Positions 32,735-43,682 of a DNA stretch of 64,000 nucleotides are shown here, one piece after another. A program made the translations under genes and the position numbers. The stretch's first letter is position 1. The number at the start of each line of letters is the position of its first letter. The DNA is from Endocalyx cinctus. Its lineage: Eukaryota; Ascomycota; Sordariomycetes; Amphisphaeriales; Apiosporaceae. The notes under the pieces are model-generated. The model did not search any database and was not told the DNA's origin. It worked only from the letters and a program-made list of their open reading frames with translations. The DNA is taken from NCBI GenBank assembly GCA_001600455.1, contig BCKC01000010.1, positions 1,060,144 to 1,124,143 on the forward strand, in the 5' to 3' direction.

Positions 32735-34803
32735 TTACGGATTACTCACGTAGCTCCTCGCCCTCCTGAGGTCCTGATCCTCCTCGTCGTCGTCCCTGGT
32801 AAAAACGCCGGTCGGGACGCCTTGCAGCTTCTCGTCCTGCTCGGGGGAGTAAGCGTACTTGCTGCGGGCGCGGATGCGCTCGCCGTAGCGCCAGAAGAGA
32901 AACGGGATGGCGCAGCAGAGGAGGCTGATGCCGGCGAGCAGGGTGCTGGCCCACTGGTAGCCGAGGCGGTCGTACATCTGCTTGGTGAAGAGCACGACGG
33001 CGGCGCCCCAGAAGGAGCGAATGAAGGTCTTGGCGGCGAGCGCCGAGGCGGCCTGGTGCTGGTACGCGTCGACGAGGTAGTTGTTCGCGCTGTTGTACAG
33101 GAAGATGAAGCCGAAGCCGACGGGGAAGCCGGCCAGGGCCGGGCCGACCCAGTTCAGTCGCGGGTAGGACGTCCAGGCGAAGATGATGAGCCCGATGGGG
33201 ATGCACCAGCATGATATCATCATGGGGATCAAGCGCAGTTCCGGGGGCGGCGGTCCTTCTCCCTTTTCGGCGTGTTTCTGGAGCAGCTTCTTGTAATGGT
33301 TATTTACGAAAGGAGAGCAGAATGCCGATACCACGACACCGACCGCAAGAGGGATGCTGTACCATGAAAGCGTTAGCGATTAAACGAATCCTTGAGTTGA
33401 CCTCGTGAATACTAGGAGCTGTGACTAGAGAAAGAAGAAAAAAAGACGTACAAAGTCAAACCGGTGCTACTGGCGGAGTAACCCTTTCCTGACTGGAAGA
33501 TGATGGGGTAGGCGACGAAGAACATGTACAAGAGTCCGTAAAGGACGCTCATGTACAGGCTGATGAAGAAGACGATAAGCTCGCCGAAGAGGAGCTGGAA
33601 AGGCCGGATGAGGAAGATGCCTATCCGCTCCGAGAAGGGGCGGCGGTCGAGGTCCTGTTCGGTCACGTAATCGGTCTCGCCGGTCTCGGCTCGACGCTTC
33701 GCTGCTCGTCGGGCTAAGATGGTCGGCGCGTACGTCTCGGGAACCGTGAACGTGATGAGCACCCAGACGACGAAGGCCATGATCAATTGGATCCAGTATA
33801 ACCATCTCCAGCCCACGGCGTCTGAGATAAAACCGCCGATGAGAGGTCCAACTGCTACGTGTCAGTTCATCAACTCCTTAACTAGGTAGGGTAATTTATA
33901 ATAATAAAAAAAAAAAAAATCCAAGTTGCGTACTTGCGGGTCCAATAAAAGGAGCGGCGGAGAAAGCTGCCATAGGGATACCACGTTCTTCAGATTTCCA
34001 GAGGTCGGCCATGGTACCGCCGACGAGGGTCATAGGCGCAGAGAAAGCGATACCGTCGATCGCTCGGGCAACGAGAATGGTCGCGATATTCTTTGCTACC
34101 GCGCCGGGGATGACGAATACAACCGCCACGAGTAGTGTCGTGCCACTATTCAAAAGAAGGAAGTATGTTAGAACTGATATTAGGCAGGTCGCATCCGATA
34201 CGAGCACACTCACTAGATGATTCGCCTTCCGAGGATTTCAGACAGCGGAGCGAAAATCATGGGTCCTAGATTTCCGTTGTCAGCTAAACATCTTTCGATA
34301 TGCGATCATCCGAACTTTGATTAATTACCGATTCCGAAGCCGACGACGAACAAAGTGATGGTGAGCAGGGCGACCTCCTCGCTCACGTTGAACTCGTCCA
34401 TGACACCGACGATATCGGCAGTGATGATACTCGAGCAAACGGCAACGACGAAACAGGTGGCGGCGACCACCATGGTACAATACCACTTAAATCCCTTGGA
34501 CCAGTTCTTTGGGTTTTCCGGGTCGTTGGGCACGAAGGCGACGAGCTTGTACCGCTGGTCTCCGGTGGGCTCTAAAGGTCCAGGAATGGTTCCCGAGGGT
34601 ACTTCGGTGGTGTACTCATGCATGTTTGCGGTATCGGTTAAGGTGCGGTACGGTAAATTGACGTCAAGTTCGGGGTCGCGTCTCTCCTTGGTGCTCTTCC
34701 TGGTGAGGGTCTTGGTCAGTTGAATAGGGGCATGTTGTATGGACTCATCGCTCGATGACCGTTCAGGGGATCCCCCGACGGTTGTTGTCGAGTCAGCCGC
34801 CAT
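32735..34803 (-). CDS. MFS multidrug/polyamine exporter (DHA1 family)
   Basis: Twelve-TM proton antiporter of the DHA1 group (Tpo/Flr1-like), 586 aa, with a hydrophilic N-terminus of about 115 residues that includes [11 protein letters not shown]. Five exons: 34803-34329, 34265-34214, 34145-33934, 33851-33452 and 33356-32735. All junctions are phase-consistent. The second exon is only 52 nt and encodes [16 protein letters not shown], the conserved loop 2-3 motif. The TM5 motif C reads FIGPAIGPLIGG when the CAG acceptor at 33852-33854 is used. The adjacent TAG (33855-33857) is a NAGNAG alternative that would add one residue. The central loop between TM6 and TM7 ([18 protein letters not shown]) is basic. 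Substrate cannot be told; drugs, polyamines or secondary metabolites are typical. Confidence 0.87.
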
Positions 34804-34970
34804 GAGTATGAAAGATCCCTATGAGTATAAGGGAAATAGAATAAGAGAAGAAAGAGAAAGAAAGAAAGGTAAGTGAAAGATGGCCGTAATAGACTGTGTA
34901 GTGTACTCTGCGAAGACCTAAGACAAAAACATGGAAACGGCTTCAAACAGCAGGGAGCGAGTCATGATCC

Positions 34971-34977
34971 TTTTATA
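34971..34977 (-). promoter_or_regulatory. TATA-like element of the DHA1 exporter
   Basis: TATAAAA on the minus strand, about 170 nt upstream of the start codon at 34803. A CT-rich stretch lies between it and the start. Confidence 0.35.
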
Positions 34978-35123
34978 CTCGAGACTAATCATTTCTATGG
35001 GTCTCGAAGTTGGCTTAATTAACATAATGATCAAATCTCAGTAAAAAAAAAAAAAAAAAAGTGCACAAGGGTACTTCGATGATGGCAAAGGTGAAGCGTG
35101 ACAGGCACACTAGGAAAGGGGGT

Positions 35124-35155
35124 GTGTGTAAGGAGTGTGTAAGGAGTGTGTATGG
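35124..35155 (+). repeat. 11-bp tandem repeat
   Basis: Just under three copies of GTGTGTAAGGA, the last diverging after its first seven bases. Function unknown; probably simple slippage. Confidence 0.7.
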
Positions 35156-37005
35156 TAAACAGGAGATCCACCGATAACGGAAACATCAAGGCTCCTTTCT
35201 AATAATACATATATTTCACAATTACCCTTCTCGGTATGAACCGTAGCCTCGCAGAGAGCTAACTACATTGTACATAGTAAATCATTATGCTGCGATAAAG
35301 AAAAAACTTGTCACAGGATTGCCACGAGATGTACGCTAAACATAAGAAAATACCAACAGGGATGGCACAGATATTTCGGACAGGCTTCGGCGTTGGGCGA
35401 ATAGTCATGAGATCCACATCGCCGGAGTCGCCTCAACTTTTCGAGGCCGGACACGTTCATGAGACAGCTAAGTAAGAAGAATAAAGGATAAAGATATTTG
35501 AAGACCGATTTTCAGAAATTTCAAGCTTTCCCATTACTCTCCTATAAAAATTTTAACAAGAATAGAATGAGAGGAAAAGGTAAAGATGAAAGTAAAAATT
35601 TGCTTTGACGAAATCTTCATTATTATTTACGGGACCCTTTTTAACGTGATTTTTTTTTTTTTAATCGGGCTTATATGGGTCCGGAGATAAGTCCAAGTTC
35701 CACTCTACTCTATCTTTTTTTTGCAGCTTTCCACACTATGTATAGTAGTTTTACGTCCTTTAACTTAAACAAATTTAAACATTATACGCCCCCTTTTCCT
35801 AAAGAATCTATCAGAAAGGGGGGGCGTGTATGGTAGAATTTCATACTCAAAGGAGTTTAGTTAGAATCATGGACGGGCGGAAGGAACCTCGGTAGACCTC
35901 GGATATTTCTTGACTCGATTTTACATGCAAATAAGACAAAAGTGATATATACACACGCACAGTCTATACTAACGCGTACGTAGATAACATCATCGTACGG
36001 CTTTCCGAATTAGTTCGTTTCCTTAGTGTGGAACCTAGGATGATGTTTTCATGCGATACAGTCAGTCAACGCGTTATTTTAACTAATTCTAAACGAAGAT
36101 GAAGATGAAATAAATTAGATATCTCTCCCTTTCTCTCTCCCACTCAAAGGATATACAGTTTGATCACAGGAGAACCAGCTTGGTTTATAAGAAGATCTAT
36201 GATAAATCATGAATCCATTGGAAAAGTACGCATGGAAGAAACACACGTTTTGAATTCTCTTTTATCGATGACCCTAGCCAACCGAGAGAATCACGAACGG
36301 GCCGGAATAAGTGGATAACCATCAGCATGTCTACCCTAGGTACTCTGTACATTAAGGTAATTACATAGTACACTAGAAAGGCAGGGGTTTAGATATGATG
36401 GCATGATACGCCAGCAGGGCTGAAAAAAAGTGTACCTACATATTCATCGAGAAGCACGTTTTTTTCCATTTTTTAAATTTTTTTTTATTATTGTTTATTT
36501 ATGGGACCGGCTCCCAAAGTATTACTACGTAGTTTCAAGGGCACCCATCCCACTTTTCCACCCTTTCGGGTCAAGTAGAGTTGCTACGTCAATCGTAACA
36601 CCTTCTATTCAAATTGATCCGAATTGACGACTATGTGACGACTATGCTGCTACTTTTAATTCTGGTATATTCAACTACCTACTAGCATATATATCTAGCT
36701 TTAATTCTGTCCATTTAACGCCTCTCGAAATATTTAGTCTCGCCATTAATTATTACAAGTAGAATGTTGATTTTTTATGTTGTTGCTGATCTGGGCTGTC
36801 TGGGTGGCAGCCGTTGTGGAGTCTCCTAATTGTTGGAAACTCGAAAAGTGGAGAAGGCCGTTCCGATAACATTTCCATGGATTCGATAACTTTCTTCACG
36901 TTACTCATCCCGGTCCCTCCCGTTCTCTTTTTTCTAGCTTCTGAATATTAAATTATAGATTATTTCCATAAGGTCGTAAGTGCATCCTTGTAAATTGTCT
37001 CGCGT

Positions 37006-39128
37006 CTAGTCCTTCTTCAACCGTAAAAGCTGCTGTAACCCATGCCTCGCCTGTTTAAAACAAATCAAGAGTTAGGACGTCCACTAGAAATGCACGAATG
37101 AATAAAAAATCTTGATCAACTTACCTGTCGCGTCAAGCTCCTCAAATCCCTCGCGTCCTTCCTCGCCGGCGACGCATCCTCCGGGTCCGTGTCGTCGAGG
37201 GACTCGACGTCCTCGACCGACGACGACGGCCTATCCCTGACGGTGACGTCGACGACGTCGACGAACTCGTCCGCGGCCTGCAGCGCGCGCCTCTCGGCCC
37301 GGACCGTCACGAGCGGGAACGCGGGCCCGCAGTCGAACTCGTACTCCTCCTCCTCGTCCGGCGACCGGAACACCCGGCTCTGCCTGAACTCGGCCGTCAC
37401 GAGCTCGCGGATCTTCTGCGGGCCCGGGTTGTACGCGATGATGCCGGCCTCGAAGTAGGGCAGACCCGAAGCCTCGCCCTCGTCCGCCGAAGCGCGTCCG
37501 AGCGTGAACGCCCAGTGCTCCGAGTCGTCGTCCTTGCCCGTCTGGTAGTTGTGCACGTAGTACCGGCACGAGAGGTTCCCCTTGATCTGGATGATGCTGT
37601 TGTTGTACACCTCGACCCCTTGCTGCCGGTTGACGAAGAAGATCCACTGCCGCGATATGTTCACGTTCTCGGTCGGGCCCCGGCAGTCCAGTATCGAGCG
37701 GATGATCACGTCGCTGTGTCGGATCACGTGTTTCTTCTCGGGCCCGATGTTCACCGGCGAGCACCGGAAGATGAGGTCGTACGGCGTCCACTGCGACAGG
37801 TACGAGTCGCGGCAGCGGTACAGCTCCCTCGACCGCGCGTACCGGCCGAGCCCGAACCGCAGGATCGGCAGGTATAGCGTGACGTCCTCGTTGGATTCGT
37901 CCACGCACAGCAGCACGGCGTACTCGCCCCACCGCGTCTGCCAGACGTTCGGCTCGCTGGCGTAGCAGCAGAACAGCGCGCACTTCGGCCTGAACAGGAT
38001 CGTCAGCCGGATCCCCTTGCCCAGCACCACGGGCACGCTCTTGGACTCGAGGTCGTCGTAGTAATGGTGGTACAGCTGCGCGGCCCAGGGGACCGGCGCG
38101 TACGTTCCCGAGGACGCGAAGTCGCTCGGCGACCTCGCGAGCAGGCCGAGGTAAGCGTCCGGATCCGGATCCCGGCTAGCGAGATTCGCCCTGAGATCCT
38201 CGGCCGTGATCTCCTCGGGTACCTCGATGGAGCACTCGTCGACCGGGACGCCCCACGCGTAGAGCGAGTAGTCCTCCGGGTACAGCTTGAGGATCTCCTC
38301 CTGCAGGCGCCTGAAGGCCTTGAGGCCCTCGCCGTACAGGAGGGGCATGTTGATGTCGAAGATGCCCATGAGGCAGTACGCCATGTCCTCCACCCGCGAC
38401 GTTTTCCGTCGCGACGCCCACGACATCTTCTTGGCCACGCTGGCCGCCTCGAGGTCCGCCCCGAGCAGGTACTCCTTCTCGATCCCGGTCCTTTCGGAGA
38501 TGACGTCGCACATTTTCGGGTCCGATTTGGTGCCCAGATACTGCCAGCTCGCGTTGTAGAAGTTGACGACCTCGGGCGCGATCAGCTCCTGCAGCGTCCA
38601 TCCCCTATCGAACCACTCGCATTTCTTGAAGTGCTCCACGTCGAAGGTATCTAGATCGTAGTCGTGCAGATATACGTAGCAAACTTTCGCGTTCTTATAC
38701 CACTGAAACATGGAATTAATCGCTTCGGACAATTCTTGACTGCTAGTCTTATCGATACAACAACTGCGAAATAAAAAGAGAAAACAAAAAAGCAGGTATT
38801 AGTTGACTGGAATTGAATATTCACTATGATATATAGTTAAAGGCGAGAGGAAAAATAAGAAACGGTTTAAAACACACGTGTCTGCCCAAATCCATTTGAT
38901 TCCATTTTTACTCGCCATCTCGCTAAAGCGCGCAACTTTTTCGAAGCTGCTGTAAGGAGGGCCCAAATCGCCCTTCCCCCCTACAGAGTAGGTCGAGGAG
39001 GCCAAGGACCAGTCCCTATAAGTGATTTCTTGACCTTCCCATCTATGAGATAGGATGGCGTATTCCTCGGGAATATCTTCGCTGAAGAACACGCCGACTT
39101 CGCCATCATCGGTGCATATGAGCCGCAT
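37006..39128 (-). CDS. HET domain (heterokaryon incompatibility) protein
   Basis: Protein with an N-terminal HET domain, the module that triggers regulated cell death in vegetative incompatibility and other fungal NLR-like responses; 644 aa. Three exons: 39128-38878, 38763-37125 and 37050-37006. Intron 1 uses donor GTGTGT and acceptor TTCGCAG and restores the hallmark WADTCCIDKTSSQELSEAINS. Intron 2 uses GTAAGT, branch CTAAC and AACAG and adds a 14-residue last exon (ARHGLQQLLRLKKD). HET motifs: EEYAILSHRW near 21-30, DTCCIDK near 82-88, WFDRGWTLQELIAP near 135-150. No NACHT, ankyrin or WD repeats follow; the C-terminal half (about 400 aa) is a domain I do not recognise, ending in an acidic linker. 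Its partner is unknown. Confidence 0.9.
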
Positions 39129-41144
39129 TGTATCGCGGTGGTGAATTTCTTCGTCCGTATATCACCTAGGAGATATACGCACTAGGCCAACGGCGATGGC
39201 GTCGCCGCACTAGTATAAATAATCAACAACTTTACCAGTGTTTACTATCAATGTAGCTGAACTAAGCTTAGTAAAAGGATGTGCGTGACGTGATAATGGG
39301 GTCAATTACTTGGATGTAATATATATAAATTGGTTACCAAGCTCGTTATGTAACGAAAGAGTATAGTATAGGTGTAACGTGTTTTCAAATGACAGAATCA
39401 ATAATTGAATAACGATTTGAGTGTGAACGCGATGATACGACGGAATTAATGTTTAATTATCTATCTCTGTAGGGGTCAACTAGTTAATCTGCTTATTTTT
39501 CAGCTCTGCTGTCTGATATTTTCAGCCCTTGACCTCTCTGGTTGCTGAGGCCAGCGTTCCGTATTATACTAGTCATCCAACTTCAAATAGTATACGGAGT
39601 ACCTACATAAGCCGACTGCTAATTGGACAGGCACAGCGCTAATAAGATGTACATCTGTAGAGGTCCACACAAGAGGAAATAAGTATATGCACCAGAGCTG
39701 TATACTGTGTAAGCCGGACTTTGAGTTCCCGAACTGGTAAAGATGTGACAAAAGGATTATAAGGCTGATACACGTCAAGACGGAACAAGATCCAAATAGA
39801 GTCAGAAACAAAAAAGAAATACACAGTAGATAGGAGGAAAGAAGCTGCGACAAGTTCTCACACAGTAAGTACAAGTTAAGAGAACGGAAGAACTGGGCTA
39901 CCATGCGGGTGTCTATAGTAGCGGGTAAAGTCGATACATACGCGACACTATTTAAGAGGTGGTTGACATCCGCAGAACCACTCCATATTTTATAATTGTA
40001 TTCAATTATAAGATCACTCTCGTTTAAAACATGAAGCACAATTTATGCACAGCATATAAATAAATAATTGCGTCTTATATAGGAGAAGTAGAGATTAAAT
40101 TTCTATCTAAATCGCCTAGTACTCTCATGCATTGCGTTCAATGTTGATAACCTAGGTTGATCACCATCCATCATCTGGAAGACTAAAAAAAGAGACGATT
40201 ATTCTCAAAAGAACTTCTGGTCTCGAATTGTAGAAGAGAAGAATGTACGAGAAGAAGATCAATAGAAAAAATCGTATCACATAAGTTGTAGATTCCCCAG
40301 CCGGGATGAGAGAATTGAGATAGGAAATGTGTAAAGTTCGTCGACAAGAAAAAGGAAACAGGGTATCAAATCCCACATGTAATAGCGTGAAAGTCATACG
40401 CGACGTAACCCCCTCCAAAACCGGGGGGTTTCTTGTAACAACAACAAAAAAAAAAGGAAGAAAGAAAAGACCTAAACCCTCCCATCATTCAGCCTAAGCC
40501 GAGCTTGTCATAGGCAAACATCATTTTTAAGGTATAATAGATACTGTTGCCGTGCGTAGCAAGGGCTGCCTAAGCGAAACCATTCCATCATTAAAATCCA
40601 TCATTCTTGCGAGTACCCTCCATCTTGGAATGAGCGGGTATCTGGGTCATCAGTCATCAACAAACATATCGAGAAAATCAACGCTATTTCCGTGTTCGCA
40701 GTCCCAAACGTATAATAAAGCTGAAAAAAAAAGAGAGAAAACATTATCCTTAGGACATGCGTAAGTCGTGACAATAACTCCCAAAAGAAATGAAAAGAAA
40801 TAAGAAAACGGCATGGCTATGCAACGAGCGTGAAAACGGTTTCTTGTATCCTATCATGGTATCTCCCAACCATTGACGCCGAACGTGTAAAAATCCGGTA
40901 GCATCCCCTGTATAAATATATGGACTCGGAACAGAAGAAATCGTGAGACGTGTCCAAAGTCACGTCCATGTATCATGTAGTTGAAGTGGTTCAAAGCCTT
41001 ATTGAGAACCAAGTAGTTAAGACAAACTCGGAGGTATTCTCTAGGCTACAATATTCGGGTGTAGAGCGAGTGATGAATGCGAAACTTCGGGTGATGCAAT
41101 ATCCCATCACTCTGATTCATGTATAAATCATCTTAATACTTTGA
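39129..41144. other. gene-free spacer
   Basis: About 2 kb between the HET gene promoter and the 3' end of the C2H2 regulator. A 156-codon open frame on the minus strand (39569-40039) is AT-driven and hydrophobic; I consider it spurious. No RNA gene seen. Confidence 0.5.
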
Positions 41145-43200
41145 CTAATACGCAGTCGTTGCGCTGCCCTCGCTGGTCGCGACTGCCACGAGAGCTTGGA
41201 GGCGTAGCAAGTTGTCCTTTTCACCGGCAGTCCCCTCTCTCGTCACAGCCGGGGCAGGAATGGAAGGGTTGGTTCTCTGAGGGAACCCAGAGAATTCGTT
41301 GATGTTCGGGTGGACCATACGCTCGACGCGAGCTACCTTTTCAGGGGGGCTATCAGCATGGATTGTAACAGGCCCGTGGTACCACCCGCGACGTTTATTA
41401 TCGCGCGAGCTTGCTATGGAGGGCGCAGACATTGTGTGCTGGTGGAAAATCCGCGGAGGCATATTGGTAGTTGAGGGCTCGTTTTCGATGATCACAGGTT
41501 CATTGAATCTTACTGTTGGGGGGTTGAGTCGAACACGTTCGGCCTCAGCCTCAACAGCTCGGTTTGCGTCGCGGGCCCAGGAACTTGCAGTATCTGCGGA
41601 TGGTGTTGCATTAGACGTAATGTCCAACCGTGTCAAACCCCGATGCAACCCCATATCCCAGCCGGCAGTACTTCGCTTTTCCTCAACCTCATTCGAGGTA
41701 GCCGCGGGAAGGAGGGCAGGAGGGTGTGCACTTTCCGCATCCACCATCATAGGAGATGGATTTCGCCGCGGCGGCGAAGCTGGCCGATGTGGAATAGGGC
41801 CAAACGATTCGATTCCTGGGAGACGTAAAGGGGCGTTCTGCTGGACAGTGGGCATAGCGAGCGGTATGGCCCCCTCCGGTGGACCTTGGTATTGTGATGG
41901 CGTTATGACATTAACCAAACGACTCCCGGGGTTGGTTGCATTGAAATTGCTAGAATCTGGGTGCCAAGTGCGACGCCGCCAGTCTTCGGATGCAGCGGAT
42001 TCCCGCCTTGAAAATACCGAAGATGTCGGTGATGCCATGACACTGCTGACTGGAGAGAATGCAGCGGGGTTGGAGGAATTCAGAGGTGCTTGGCCGAATA
42101 ATGGGCGACCTAGGTTAGCACCTGTGGGAGAATGGAAAGGAATCCCAGTCGAGGGCACGCTGAGACGTCGACCTGGCGTCCTACTTCCTCCAGGGTACAA
42201 GCTATGAGACCGCGAATGAGACGAAGATGGCGAGGCCATACCAGACCCCCATCGAGGACTAGTTTGGCCAGTTGAAAATGTGGCCGAAGTAGGTGTGCTG
42301 AAGTCGCTCGGCGACGGCGCTCGATAGGCACTGTAGCTTTCGCTACCATGCGGATAGCTTTCCATGGATAGTCGAGATCGGGGATCGGCCATGACCAGAG
42401 GTGGCGGTCGCCTTCTCACATCTTCGCGTGCGCTAAAGTTAGATCCGACGGAACTGATACTAGAAGTCGAGAGTGACTTGGAATGGCCGCGGGGGGTATT
42501 AGTTAAGCTGCCCGAAGTCGAGGCTCGAGCGCGCCCCGGTTGTCGGACTCTGTCAGTACGGATCTGACGTTGAAATCGAGTACCTGTCGCAGCTAGAGAA
42601 TCCATAGGAATATCTTCGTTTACATGTACAGTTTGCGCGTGTTGTCGTAAATTGTCCAATCTTGAAAATCGCCTCGAGCAGTGGCATTGAAAAGGTCGTT
42701 CGCCAGTGTGTTTCCTAGAAATCAGATTAGCTCGAGTGGAAGTTGTTTGCGACATTAAGTTCGAATAAATACCGAATATGCCTCGCCAAATGTTCGCTTC
42801 TCGTGAAACTCAAGTTACAAGGAGGGTAATCGGTGCAGTAAAAGCGTTGCGATTTCTTTTTCTTATTCGAGCGGGAACCATCTGCATTCACACTCTCATC
42901 GTCAGATCCACCGCCTTCTTCTTCACCATGTCCTTCACCATCCGACTCATCCATATCGACATCTTCGGAGTCTCTCCGCGATTTTCTCGAGTGTTGAGAG
43001 TTTTCTCGTTTCGTAGCTTTGCCTTCTTCGATACTTTCCGGTATCTGCACACTCTGTGGAAACGGTGAGTTCGGCAGGGGTCGTTGGCTAAAAGTGGCCT
43101 TCGTCGGGGTTGGTGTGGTGGGCGAGGCGGCAGCGACATCATCAGGCTTGATTTCAATCGCCATTGGAGTATTGACGGGCCGGAAGGCGGCGGCCATCAT
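41145..43200 (-). CDS. C2H2 zinc-finger transcription factor (Up-in-starvation/USV1-like)
   Basis: Nuclear DNA-binding regulator with two adjacent C2H2 fingers, 665 aa. Exons are 43200-42773 and 42714-41145. The 58-nt intron at 42715-42772 falls inside the inter-finger linker and is spliced to [13 protein letters not shown]. Finger 1: [19 protein letters not shown]; finger 2: [20 protein letters not shown]. The open frame starts upstream at a TTG; ATG 43200 is the first ATG. An acidic serine stretch precedes a lysine-rich segment (SNKKKKSQR, a candidate NLS) just before the fingers. The rest is Ser/Pro-rich and disordered. The closest annotation I know for this finger pair is the USV1/NSF1-like nutrient-response group in moulds; targets unknown. 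Confidence 0.82.
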
Positions 43201-43577
43201 GCGCAAACGCGGAGTGTTGGACGGATGCGACGGGATAATTCAGTTGAACGGGGGCGAAAATTGAGATAGCGTGGAAGTGTTTTATTAACAATTGCAGAGA
43301 AAACCTGTGCAGTTCAGCCACAGGCAAAGGTGTTGGAAATAGGCGAAGTCGGGACGGATGATGGAGAGGAGGAAGATAAGAGGAAGTCGAGGTTCAAGGC
43401 CGTGTCAAACCATTCGGAAATCCATATATCATATGACGTCGAACTTGTACTGTAAATTGGTAAGTAAATGTTAAAAAAAAAAAAAAAGGAAATTATGAAG
43501 TGTTGTACGAAGTGAGATGATGGATGCTAAGATTGCTGGAACGCTCGGAAAGAGATGACTTTTTTTTGGGGGGCGAA

Positions 43578-43632
<55 letters not shown>

Positions 43633-43643
43633 GGGGTGTTTTT

Positions 43644-43679
<36 letters not shown>
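43578..43679 (+). repeat. two long poly-G tracts
   Basis: A run of 54 G (43578-43631), then a short A/T-interrupted spacer with a 7-nt T run, then 34 G (43646-43679). It lies about 380 nt upstream of the C2H2 start codon; on that gene's sense strand it is poly-C. Apparent poly-Gly and poly-Pro ORFs across it are artefacts of the repeat. Confidence 0.9.

Positions 43680-43682
<3 letters not shown>

Larger units (their letters stand above)
34804..37005. other. gene-free spacer
   Basis: About 2.2 kb between same-strand genes. Purine-rich on the + strand just upstream of the transporter (34820-34880), that is, CT-rich on its sense strand as in fungal promoters. It contains an 18-nt A run near 35043 and a short minisatellite at 35124-35155. 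No gene seen. Confidence 0.5.

Noticed and set aside
32579..33214. 211-codon + strand ORF opposite the DHA1 exporter
   Set aside because: Antisense shadow of GC-rich coding sequence; the minus-strand frame has all MFS features.
39569..40039. 156-codon hydrophobic ORF, minus strand
   Set aside because: AT-rich region, no splice context or family motif, leucine/serine-rich by composition; likely chance.
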